64,000 bases of DNA, from the NCBI GenBank assembly GCA_014529385.2, contig CM043955.1:151419640-151483639 (forward strand). The letters run 5' to 3'. Below the pieces are notes generated by a model. It was not told where the DNA came from and made no database searches. It worked only from the letters and a program-made list of their open reading frames with translations. This stretch comes from Adiantum capillus-veneris. Lineage: Eukaryota > Streptophyta > Polypodiopsida > Polypodiales > Pteridaceae. Positions 1 through 11,600 of the stretch are shown one piece after another. The position numbers and the translations under genes were made by a program. Every line of letters begins with the position of its first letter. Position 1 is the first letter of the stretch.

Positions 1-65
1 CTCTTAGACAAGCACTTCACTTTGGTCATGATGTGGGAGAAATCTCTCTTGAAGATTATAGGAAA

Positions 66-3000
66 TTTTTGTCCCCAGGAAAAAGATCTTTCTATTAGCT
101 AATAAAGGTGTCCAACGGGCTATAAACTGCTGTGACAAGAGGGGGCTACATCAGCATGAGGGGAAACTCTTTCAATGGGAAAATGAGATGTACAATGACG
201 GCTAAATCAAGAGATGGGAGGAGGAAACAACCACTCAGGTGGCGGATAGTGCCATCTAGGAGCCGCATGGACCATGGTGTAGTAGAAAGGCCCTGCACGT
301 CATAGTCGTAGGAATGCCTCATGACGATCCTACATAAGGTTGGAGCTGCCTTGAAGCCTCTGGACTCCTCGAAGTGTATGGATCAACTCCAGCTAGATAT
401 CTCGTACAATCGCCACCGATGGAATGGGGCGAGCCTTGAAGATGCGAAAGCAACGGGCTCTCCAAATGAACCAAACAGTGAGAGTGGAGAGGAGCTCTTG
501 CTCCCAACAAAGCTCTTTATCACTGCTCCACTCCTTAGGCTTAAGCTCTATGACAGGCTGGAGTGTAGGCCGGCCCTCCTGTATCACAATCATCTTGCTA
601 GCTGAAGACAGTTCAAAACGAAGTGTTGAGCCCGTTAGGGTGGACTAGGCAGAAACACCTTAAGTGTATTGCCTAGCTGACACGACAAGGCTGGTAGCAT
701 CCATAAAATCCGAAGCCAAATCTGTTGTGCCATGGGGTAGTCCCACAGACAATGTGAAGCCAAACCTGCTACGCCATGGTGGAGTACTATAGACAATGCC
801 TCTATGACTCAAGTGGGTGGGCACAAGCGGTACAGCCCGCCGGATGGCCACTGTAGACCAACCAACTCCCAATTGCGGTAAGTTCGATGGGCAACTAGCC
901 ACTGAAACATGGTGACTCTCCTCGGTTGTCTGTTGTCCAACAAGCGCTCCCAAAAGTCTTTCAGGAGCTCAGCTGTGAGGCCCTCCACTCCCTAGGGTCC
1001 CACTGCAGCCGCAAGAGACGAGGGCAACTCTTCTAAGCCCAAAGCCTCCAATGTCCAATCTCAAGATCGGATGGGTCAGAATCAAGCACACAAGTCCTCC
1101 CTCTGATGCCCACAACTCAAATCTGCTGGAAACAACACTCTTCTACCTCTGGTGCCTCAATAGTAACCCTATGGAGGCGACCCTCTCGTTGAACATCAAA
1201 GAGCATGCAATGGCTTGAAAGTTGAGCCTAAGGAAGCCCTAACTACGATGAGGACCTAAAGGTGAGTGAAGGCCCCCATCCAGCTGGCTGCCACTGGCTC
1301 GATAGGTGTGTGCCACTCTGTTGGTAGAGCCTCGACGATGTCTTGACATGCTCTGTAACCCCCCTCATGATCCACAGCTAGGTGCTCTGAATCTCCTTAG
1401 GGTGTGAAACTGCAACTAGTCTCCCAGGGTGCCAGCTGGACCCTCTGCCATGGGACCCCATGAGACATGAGGTCTACTGCCAACCATGTGATCTGACTAT
1501 GTACTGACCAAAGGGTTCCAAATAAGAGGCTGCCTCAAGCCCTCCTCAATGCATTTGGCCTGGTGCGCCTCAAGTCTCCCTCTCAGCTGCTCCCAAGACC
1601 GAAGCAAGCTCAATGCGAAACGGTCCTCCCATCTTTTTGTCAGGCCCACTGTGCACATCTCTGTTAAAATCCAACGAGTGGATGGGCTCCAAGGGCCATC
1701 TGTCTGTGGGACTGGGCCTCTAATTCGGTGCAACAAAAGCTCCTTTCAGCGCTCCTCACCTGGAAGCAGAGCTCTGACAACAAGCTTCCCAAGGAGGGCT
1801 CTTCTGTGCTATGCTGGATCAATGATACCCAACCCTTCCTGAGAGCAAGGTAGGGTGATGACCCACCAGCAGACTTTGGCCTTTGGCCTGAGCCGATTGT
1901 GTATCTCTCCGTGTCCATAGAAAGTTCTTGATCAGTCTCTCTAGTTGGCTGATGCAAGAACTCGAAAAAATCCAGCAGGAATTGATGTACCACACTGTGG
2001 CTAAGAGCACCTGGTTGGCCACAACAGCCTTGCCCGCAAGAGATAACTCATAGTTACTTGGAACGCGGAATGAGAACGGAGACGGGCCTCCTTGCGGAAC
2101 GGGGGAACGGGAACGGATCCGGAACGGGAGGCTTAAAAAACACCCAAATAATACAGAGGGCAAGCCCAAGGGAGAGAGCTTGGGTCCTTGGGAGCTTGAG
2201 GGTAGAGCTTCAGAGCAAGGGAGAGGGAGATCCTTGAGGCTTGTTGGATTTGTGAAGGAAAGGGGTGAGGGGGGAGCAATTTATAAGGGGCCATGGCTGC
2301 CAGAAAACAAACACCTTCGAAATCTGCCTGTTTTTGACCGTTGAAGACTGCCAGATTTCGACTGTTGCTGCCGTTCCGGTCCGTTAAAGCTGTTCCACCC
2401 CGTTCCGGTCCGTTCCCGCTCTGCCGTTGCGGTACCATCCGGCTTGTCGGAACGCCCAGACGTTCCAGGACGTTCCCTGCACAAGAGACCAGTCGGGACG
2501 CCGTTCTGGCGATCCGGCGTTCCAGTCCCTAGGAGGGGCATTCCCTGGTAACTATGAGATAACTGTGCCGAGCTCCAATGCAACAACTTCCTCTTGATGG
2601 TTAGGAGGAGGGGAGGAGTTGCTGCTCTGGTGACAAGTCAAAGCCAACTTGGCAGCCCCAACTGGCGTCCCGGGAGGGATCCAACTGAAACCCTCTCTAG
2701 GTGACCATTTAGGCGTGGGAGCATCACCAACCCACAAAGCCATTGTCCTTCGCCAATTGATCAATGCTTCCAAGGCATAGGAGAACACCTTAAGTGACTA
2801 CTTGTGCGAATTGGCCTCACAGCCCTCCAAAAACATGCTTGAATTATCAGCAAACTCAACGTCCAAAAGCTCCTCTCCCCGAATGGGTAACTATAAGCCA
2901 TGCAAACCAACCTTCTGTGAAGCCAAAAATCTGCTCATTGCCTCTGCATATAACAGAACTAGGAAAAGGGCAAGATGTCAACCCCACTGTACTGAGCGCG

Positions 3001-5338
3001 TAAGCATGAATCGCCCAGCTCCCCTCGACCTCGTGCTAGCAATAGCTGACTGTGAGCACATCTGTAGAGAGAAGACACTCCTTTGATCCATACATCTGAA
3101 AACCCATCCTATGCATAGTGCCCTCAAGGAAGTCCTAGTCAACCGTGTTGTAGGCCTTCTCAAAGTCGAGAAGGAGCACCACAAGATCCTTTCCTCACAG
3201 GCACGCGAGGGAAGTCGCCTCCCAGAAAGTGAAGATGTTGTCAAGGATACTGCGCTCCTTGACAAAGCCTGTCTGAGTGTCATATATGATGCTCTCAAGT
3301 AGTGGCTGAATTCTCGAACTTTTCAGAGCCTTGGCAAGGATTTTGTAGGCTGAGTTGAGAATGGTGATGGGTGGCCACTGCCGAATCTCATATGGGGATC
3401 CCCCTTCCTTGGGGATGAGGTAGATCAAACCCTCGCTCATGCTATCAGGCATCTCCTTAGTGCGCAAAATGTGCTCGTATGCACTACATAGGTCGTATCC
3501 TAGCACCTCTCGGCCCTCCAAGAAAAAGTTGGGAGTCAGACCATCCTCTCTTGGGCAACTACCACGAGAGAGTGCTTCGAGAGCCGCCTCTTGAAGCTCC
3601 TCTTGGGGCGCTCAGGCATTTGGCTCATCTCCTTAGTGACGAGGCAAGGCATCTGTGCCCACACCTGCTCTTTGCATGCATCTGGCTAAGACCAGCTCAT
3701 GGCAACCGCTGTTGCCCATATGTCCTCAGACTCTGTGGCAACGGACCCATCCGGTCTCCTCAACTGGCGAACACTGGTATGTGCATGGCGGGGACCCACC
3801 ATCTCAAAAAACTCTCCAATAACTCTCGCCCACGTGGGTCCATTGAGATGCTTGACGGTGGTAGGCAAATTTATGGCACCGTTTCTCAATGGTAATACAT
3901 CCAGTCAGGCCTGGGAGCATCACCAACCCAAAAAGAAATTGTCTTGTGCTAGTTGTTCAATGCTCCCGATGCACAACAAAAAATCTCCAAAGCCTGCTCA
4001 CACTTGTGCAAGTTGGCCTCACAACTTTGCAAAAACATGCCCGAGTCATAAGAAAACTCAGCTTCCAGAATGTCCTCCCCGAATCGGTTATTGTAGGCCA
4101 TGAAAACCTACCTCTTGCAAGGCGAGAAACCTGCTTATCGCCTATGCGTAGAAAAGAAACAAGAATGAGGCAAGAGGGCAGCCCTTCCGTATTGAACGTG
4201 TAAGCATGAAGTATTCCCCTTGCCCTCCTGCTGGCAACATCTGACTGTGAGCACACGTGTAAAGAGAAGACACCCCTCTGATCCATGCATCTAAAAAACG
4301 GCCCTCCAAGAAGTCCTAGTGAACTCCATCATAGGCCTTCTCAAAGTCGAGAAGGAGCACCACAAGGTCCTCTCCTCGCAAGCGGGTGAGGGCAATCGCC
4401 CTTCAAGCGTGAAGATGTTGTCAAGGATACTATGCTCTTTGACAAAACATGTCCGAGTCTCATGTATGATGCTCTCAAGTAGTGGTTGAATTCTCAAACT
4501 CAGAGCCTTTGCAAGAACTTTGTAGGCTGAGTTGAGAATGGTGATGGGTCGCCACTGCTGAATCTCCTCAGGCGGTAGATCAAATCCTCGCTCATGCTGT
4601 GAGGCATCTCCCTAGTGTGCAAAATGTGTTGGTATGCACTACATAGGTCCTGTCCAAGCACCTCCGAGTACTCTTAAGAAAAAGCTGGGAGTCAAACCAT
4701 CTTCTCTTGGGCAACTACCACTAGGGAGTGCTTTGAGAGCCTCCTAAAGCTCTTCTTGCAAGAGAGGTCTCTCAAGCATCTGTCGCGTCTCCTTAGAGGA
4801 GTCAAGACATTTGTGCCCACACCTGCTCTTTGCATGCATCCTTGCGCTCTGAGTGTGGCTCAGCTAAGAGAAGCTCTTGGTAAAAGTCGGTAGCTTCTGC
4901 CCGTATGTCCTCAGGCTCTATGGAAACTGTTCCATCGTGTCTCCTCAACTGGCAAACACTGGTTGTGCATGGCGGGGACCCACCATCTCAAAAAACTCTT
5001 CAGTAACTTTGTCGCCCACCTGAGTCCACTGAGATGCCTGACGGTGGTAAGCAAACTCATGGCGCCGTTCCTCAATGGTGATCAGCTCGTGTCGTGCCTG
5101 CTGCATCTGGTGCTCCATCCAGGGGCTACCTAGGTGTCACTCCTGCATCCTCTGTAAGGAGGCAATGCCCCGACGTAGCCGGTTCTTCTCCTCCGGAGTC
5201 GCAGCCAATCGCGCTGTCGACTCTTGGAGAAAGAAGCGACTAAGCTCCCTGAGGCCATTGTTCGCTCTAGCAGTAATGTCCCTCTGCATGTCGAGACTCT
5301 CGGTCCAAAGTGCAGCAACCTGATTGCAAAATCCTCTC
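66..5338 (-). mobile_element. Decayed LINE L-A1, internally duplicated
   Basis: Read on the minus strand this is a degenerate second copy of the LINE at 8284-15081. Its 3' UTR lies near 66-300, where the terminal AGATCTTTTT motif of the full copy is still visible. Reverse transcriptase pieces are at 3195-3521 (containing [11 protein letters not shown] and [14 protein letters not shown]) and 4291-4497. The endonuclease-RT linker is near 5137-5330 (LWTESLD, FFLQES). A MITE interrupts it at 2049-2556. About 1.18 kb is present twice in tandem (2716-3900 and 3906-5085). No long reading frame survives, so it is a fossil. It should lie in the FANCM intron upstream of the first visible exon. The 5' end is truncated relative to the full element and no target-site duplication was found. 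Confidence 0.85.
2049..2556. mobile_element. 508-bp MITE with 8-bp target-site duplication
   Basis: Both ends begin with the inverted repeat CATAGTTAC, imperfect beyond 9 bp. The identical 8-mer AGATAACT flanks it at 2041-2048 and 2557-2564. It interrupts sequence that is continuous in the related LINE at about 13020-13080, so the empty site can be inferred. The interior is GC-rich, with GGAACGG-type motifs in the left half and their complements (CCGTTCC) in the right half, so the element can fold. It has no transposase. The 8-bp duplication fits hAT or another 8-bp superfamily; the family is not settled. Confidence 0.8.
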
Positions 5339-5339
5339 A

Positions 5340-5510
5340 GCAAAATCCTTTCAGCAGATCCGAGTTGTGGGCATCCGTGGGAGGACTTGTGTGATAGACC
5401 CAGACCAATCAGCTCTTGAGGTAGGATGCTGACGGTTATGGGCTTGGGAAAGTTGCTTCTTGGTGTGCGAGTGCAGTGGGATCTGGGGGAGTGGTTTTGG
5501 CTTAACAATC
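5340..5510 (+). mobile_element. Plus-strand LINE L-A fragment
   Basis: This short stretch matches the plus-strand LINE L-A2 around 13930-14075 (both contain CGAGTTGTGGGCATC, followed by TCTTGAG and GGCTTGGGA blocks). It lies in opposite orientation to L-A1 immediately to its left. It comes from a part of ORF2 downstream of the RT core. It is probably a separate insertion or a rearrangement product. Confidence 0.65.
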
Positions 5511-6149
5511 GTTAGTGAAATGTACATAATTGTCGCGTAGTGCAGTGATTATGAGTCCTAATGCTTGCTCATCCTTGGCCTGGTTTTGTGCGCTCGTAGT
5601 CTGTGCTTGTACTTGCTCGATGAAGGGTCACTAATTGTGGCTTGACTCTTCCACATAATTCCTTTTTCATCAAATAACCTTTCAACTTAGTCTGCTAGGT
5701 CTGAAAACCCTCACCGTTAAATCTTTTAAGCCCCTTCTCTGCCATTGGGCCTTGAAGCGGTCTTAGCACTTGGATTTTTAATGCCAAGGCTAGTGTCTAA
5801 ACTCCTCACAATTACACAAGATCAATAGACATGCTTTTCACAAGATGTTCTTGTGCTTGGTTGCAATTTTTTATTATTATTGATTTTAAAGGGGAGAAAG
5901 GGATAGAAAATTTGTCTTTAATTACTTCTATGTGAAGGGTGAAATGCAAATGAGAGCTTATAACTATTGCTAATCAACCACTAGCTTTCCTGCTAGCCAA
6001 GAGAGTAGTGGCTGAAGGGGAGGAACCCAAAAATATGGTACTTTAGTAAGAGAAATACTTATCTTGATGTGGTAGCCAAGTGGACACCGAGGCCAACCTA
6101 TCACTTCCCACCACAATCCAGATATGTGTAGCTGTCTCTCAAAGATACT
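5511..6149. other. Unassigned intronic sequence
   Basis: No coding similarity, repeat or RNA gene is recognised here. By position it belongs to the FANCM intron upstream of the exon at 7249. Confidence 0.4.
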
Positions 6150-6541
6150 TCTTAGTAGTTATGGATGAGATGTGTCTGCTGTATATATATTCGTTCTTGT
6201 GTGGTTCAGCGGTAGGAATCTTTGGTCTAGAGCCGGGTCATTGTCACAACACTTCCCTTGCACTGTTTGAGGCTCCATATTGTACCTTGTGAGCACTTGG
6301 TCTGGAGCTGTGTGTGCTGCTAGCCAGTCTGTAGCTGCTACATTGAGAGTAGCTGCACTCATGCTGAGTTTGGGGTCTATCTTGCTGTATACACTCTTAT
6401 TCATCTTCTTGTTGTATATCATTGAATTATGCCATCATGTCTTTTGGTTGTATTGATGTGTGCCATGGAGTAAGATTTTTGTGTATACTACACTGAGGAG
6501 CGCCTATATTGGAGAGCATGACATAGTTTTCCTGCTACGTA
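6150..6541 (+). mobile_element. LTR remnant of the G1 gypsy family
   Basis: The stretch resembles the LTRs at 25594-26173 and 30481-31165. Shared blocks include TTGTACCT...TGAG, CTGGAGCTG...TGTGCTGC, and a terminal GAGAGCATGACA followed by a degenerate copy of the ATTATCCGCGCT end. No internal element sequence is attached, so it is a solo LTR or a fragment. It has the same orientation as G1. Confidence 0.6.
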
Positions 6542-7248
6542 CCTCATGCATTAAGTAGAGTGCATGAGCTTCCTTGAACAAAGAAAACGTTGGCCACATG
6601 TGTCTGTTTACCCATGACCTTCGATGTCAAAGTCTGCATAAGTATATCAAAAGGTGTGAATGTGAATAGTAAATTTATACAAAGAGAAAGTCCAGGTGTT
6701 AAGCATGTGGAATCACCATAGAGTAGGCTTTGTTTAGCATGTTTTCAGAAAGTGTCTCTCTCACAGATATCTAAAACGTTTCATAAATAAGTTGTATTTT
6801 GTGTTTTAATAAAGTAGGAATCATAGTTAGTTGGGCGATGACATGAAATCTCATAATATCTCTCATATTTTTTTCTTTATATCACCATTTGGATTTTAAT
6901 TTATGGATCATTGTGGCTCAAAAACGTCCCACTCAAGCAAAAAGGATTCAAGCTAAGACAAGAGAACCTAACACTATAAAGTCTCGCCTAACTTGTTGAT
7001 TGCCTGCATTCCTCCTCAATGAACATGAAAGGCTTCTTGTATGTGCATGTTTACACACCTCACGCTGTAAATGCAAATAAACATGTTGAGCTCCATTTTA
7101 GTCTAAACAGATGGACACTTTCCAATCCTTATGTGCTGAGTACATGTGTGAAGTGCTCTTAGCCTAGGGGTTATGAGCAGGTTTATGTACGTGAATGAAT
7201 TTGAGTGTTTTTTGAGCCTAGAGTATTTTCAGTGCTGCAAACTTTCAG
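6542..7248. other. Intronic sequence upstream of the first visible FANCM exon
   Basis: AT-rich sequence without a recognisable gene. The exon that should precede 7249 (helicase region just before the [12 protein letters not shown] segment) was not found here or further left, so that intron is at least 7.2 kb long and the preceding exons lie off the left edge. Confidence 0.45.
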
Positions 7249-7298
7249 GTAAAAGTTCAAAAGGTCAGAGCCAAAAGGTTCAGCAGCAGGTGTTGCAG
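7249..7298 (+). CDS. FANCM: FANCM exon a
   Basis: A 50-bp exon between TTTCAG and GTAATA, encoding [16 protein letters not shown] after a split Gly codon. It starts in phase with two bases completing a codon from the missing upstream exon. Confidence 0.85.
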
Positions 7299-8560
7299 GT
7301 AATACAGTCATATCTGCTGCCTATTTCTTTATACAATTCGGGCACGGACTCTAGGGAATCTGAATCATAAACCTTCCTATGCAATTTGATCATAGAAATT
7401 CCGCATGGGTGGATTCAACACAATAGTTGCAACTTCAATTGCTGAAGAGGGCTTAGACATTATGGAGGTTGACCTTGTGATCTGCTTTGATGCAAATGTA
7501 TCCCCTCTTCGGATGATACAACGTATGGGAAGAACAGGGAGGAACCGTGATGGCCGAGTGAATATCCTTAATCACTGGAACAATTATATCATTCATAAAT
7601 GCATGTTATGGTTGTACTCACAGGTAATAAGAGTTCTCCTTAACCTGTATTCCTACTTATTCTAGCGAGTGAAGGAGCAGAGTTTCAAGGATACCTCAAA
7701 AAGCAAGCCAAAAACAAAGTTCTTGGCAAGCACATGCATAATGGTGGTTTACACAGCTTCAATTTTCATACAAGTCCACGCATGGTAAGAGATTCAATGG
7801 CCATGTGCAGCTTAGTTTTCCCTGATCGTAAAATAGAAATGGTGTTTATGATGTATATCTTTACAAAATGTTTTGCAAATCATAATAACTCAAATGTGCT
7901 AGAGGTATAGGTGACATTCATCATTTTCTCTCAAATATTTGTGGCTTTAAAATAAGCATAGCAGTATAATCTGTACTTGCACTATAGGTGACAATAGCCA
8001 CGACAATTCTACACATAATCTCAAAGTTTCTCCAAGCTGCATGGACACCGGTAGAACAGAGGGATTTTTAAGGAGAAAATTGGTTAGGAAAAGAAGCTTA
8101 AGAACGTAAAAGGAAGTCTATCAAGTAGCTACTATACTACATGACTATGGGATAGACAGCTCTCAAGGCTCTTTCCATAGTCTCAACATGTATAATTGCA
8201 AACAAAAGAAAGATCCCCTCATATCTAGCATGCCATGTGGGCTCCTAGCCTCTTGCTCAAGCTCTACCTAAGAACCTTGTTCTTGGGATTACACCGCTGA
8301 GGAGGCTCGTTGCTGCTCCTGCGCGCTCCCCTCCCCCCCCGCCTGCTCCTGCTCCTGCTCCCCCTCGCCATAGCCCCCCTTCGCCTTTGCCCTCGTGCTG
8401 CCCCCTTGCGCGCTGCCCCCTACCTGCGCACTGTCTGTCCTCGAGCGCTGCTGAGCTTGCACCCAGCCTGCGCGCAGCCCAACCAGAGTGCAGCCCCGCC
8501 CGCTGCCCCCCTCTTGCTCACTGCCCGCTGCCCTCGCCTTTCCAGCCCCCTATCCTCACG

Positions 8561-8643
<83 letters not shown>

Positions 8644-11600
8644 AAGGCCTCGCTTGAATTGCTTGGCAGTGGATTCTCAGTTGGATTCTTCTTACCGAGC
8701 TCTCAAGCGTTAGCCTTCTCGTCCGCCCTTCTCCTTCAGAGCAACAGACACTAATGAAGGCTCATGCTCCACCTTAGAGGGACTCCTCCGAAGCCCCCTC
8801 GCCCGACTCCGCTGAGCCCACCATTCGACTTGCTCTTTCACCGACAGAGCAAGCGAGCCTAGCCGCAGAGGTAGAGCGTTTGCAGGCGACCTCGGTCATT
8901 TGCAAGATTCTCGGCACCCGACCCAGCAGAGGAGAGCTGCGTGACCTTCTCCAGGTCTGCCTTCTCGCAGAGGTGGGCAAGATCTTGGATATCCAGATTC
9001 TCGGACGGGGGTACTATCGAATTCGAGACCTCCGAGATGTCTGCCAAGGTCATAGCTATGAGTCCACTGGCCATCCGAGCATCACGCGCCCACTTTCGAC
9101 AGTGGCATCATGGTTTTGACCCGTCTTTGGATGTGCTAGTAGAGGAGGCAGACATCCCCATCTCAGTCTGCTTTGCGGGTTTACGGAGTAAGTACCTACC
9201 ACTTCTCTCCAGGATTGGCTCCGTCATCGAGACTGTCCTGGAGACACCTCATACGGCAGCATCAGTAGCTGCCAAGGCGGCTGGCATCCCCTCAGTTCGA
9301 GTTTTGGTCAAAGATACCCACACGCTCCGAAAGGTCATCCTTCTACCTCGGGTGAGTGGGGGTTGGTTTAGCCAGAGTGTGGAGTACTCGGGTCTCCCGA
9401 ACCAGTGCTTCATTTGCAGACAGATGGGCCACCTAGCGAAGGCCTGTCCACGGAGGAGGCCACGACCTGCACCTTAGCCTCAGCCCCAGCCTGCCAAGGC
9501 TGGGCCGCAGCCACAGCCTGCGGCACAGAGCACAAATTCAGAGTCACCCTCCGAGCTTGGGGCTCCAGCGGAGGAGGGGTGGCACCAGGCCCGTGGCCGT
9601 CGACGCCAGGGGCCACAACGACAGCCTAGCACTCAGAGTGGCCCTCAAGTGCCTACTCAGCAGCAGTGGGTTCCCACGGAGAACCGCTTTGGTCCTCTTG
9701 AGCAGGAGGAGCCCCCTACGCCAGCCTCCACCTCCGCTTCACCCTCGCCAGCCGCCCCCCCTTCAGAGTTCCCCTCCTCCTCCTCATCCCCCCCCCCCCC
9801 CCCCCCCTCGTCATGTGCTCGACTCCCCCCCGCCTCGCCTCTCTACCTCTTTCGCCCCACCCCGCTTTTCCTCCCCTCCGCCCTCCCCCAGCTCCCTCTC
9901 CCCCCCTTCTGCTCCAATTCCACAGTCGACTCAGGAGGTTGGTCCCTCGCCGACGGCTAGGAGATCTCTGGGCAGTGCCTTTGCCACGAGTCGCCTGGCG
10001 AGAGAAGGTCAACCCTTCTTGCGGCCCCCTCTGCAGATTCAGACATCTTCCCTTGCAGCTATCCCTCGTGGTCTGACGAGCATTGACCTCCGACGCCGTT
10101 GGTATTTCTTCGACTACGGGTTCACTCGCTTTCTCGGCGATTCCGCAGTCGACCATGAGGCAGCCTGCTTCAGGGTCCATGCTTTGTTCCTCGCCGCTAG
10201 GGGGACAGAGGCCTTGGACTCGGCAGTTGGTTTCTGCTTCCCCCTCTGTGGTAGGACTGAGACAGAGTGGTCCCTCGACTCAGTGATGGGATGGCTGCAT
10301 ACACAGGTTCTCAAGTTCTCTCACCACATGGGAGAACTTGGAGTTACAGATTTGCTGCACACTTTGTGGCCACTGGCCAAGTTTGCGGTGACACCCCAAG
10401 ACTCAGCAGGATGTAGGCACATTGTGGTGTACTTTTTTGCTGATACGCAGTGTTTGCCTTGCTATGTATACATTCATGAGGACTCCTGGACAGAGGAGGT
10501 TGCTTTACGCACGGCTCGCTCTGCTTAGGCTTGGGCTAGGCACTCACTACAGTCTCGCCTATCTAGAGGACGCTCGGATGCGGATTACTCCCCATCCAAG
10601 CAAGCCTCGAAGATAGCCCGTCTTGCTACTGTGGCACCATCTGTTCTCTCTCGCTCCCCATGAGGATCGTCTTGTGGAACGTGCAGGGACTAGGTGGGCC
10701 CGAGTTTCCGCGACAGCGGGGCCGATTGCGTCAGGAGCTTCAGCATTGCCTTGTGGGAGGAGAGATTGATCTCCTTATGCTACAGGAGCACCATCAGTTT
10801 GAGAGCCGCATTCGGCGATGTGGTCAGATTTTGCGTGGACGATATGATACCTTTTGGTCAGCTGCTTTTGGACGTTGAGGCATCCAGGGTGGGGTATGTA
10901 TGACTATTGCGGACTCATTGCAGCAGGGCATTGTGGGCAGAGGGATTATTGTGCCCGGTAGGGCTCAATGGATTACTATGTAGGTTCAGGGTGGCCTTGT
11001 GGGCTTCCTGAACATCTATGCGCCCAATGTGGCGAGTGCTTGTGCAGAGTTTTGGTCACAGATTGTTGATTCTTTTCCACAGGTTGACCTTTGGTGTTTC
11101 GGAGGGGACTTCAACATGTTGGAGGACCCGTCCGACAGGATTGGAGGCAGCCATGCTACTGTGCATGGAGTCGGTTAGCAGCCTGGGAGAGGTTGTGTAT
11201 GATTTTGAGGGTCTCGGATACATGGCAGCACTCTGGCTTTGTGAGGCCTCCAGAGAGTCTTGCCTTCTCTAGGTCGGACCGCACAGTGGGAGGAGTGAAT
11301 CTATCGCGGATAGATCACTTCTACACTAGTGACCACTTCAGTGACTTGGGGGGGTCAGTGGGCATCCTGGCAGGGACATCCTTCTCAAACCATGCACCAG
11401 TGATCCTCACAGTGGCAGACAGGCAGAGGAGTGGGAGCACGACGCTTCGCATCCCGGAGCGGGTGTTGTTGGACTCACCACTCAGAGAGAGGGTAGAGGC
11501 TCTTTGGACAGAGAGCATGGACAGCCATGCTCTACCTGTAGACAGAGTGGCCTTAGACCTGGGTCAGCTTAGCCACTTTTTTCTCGAGGAGTCTCCGGCT

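Noticed and set aside
5340..5510. Twin-priming inversion at the 5' end of L-A1
   Set aside because: The inverted piece comes from a position downstream in the LINE that L-A1 already covers, which twin priming does not predict.
7558..7665. GT-AG intron (GTGAAT to TTCTAG) in FANCM
   Set aside because: It shifts the frame after DGR and loses the conserved continuation; the AT-AC reading keeps it.
8310..8754. Poly-proline open frames in three phases
   Set aside because: They arise from the C homopolymer and C-rich flanks; any frame is open there.
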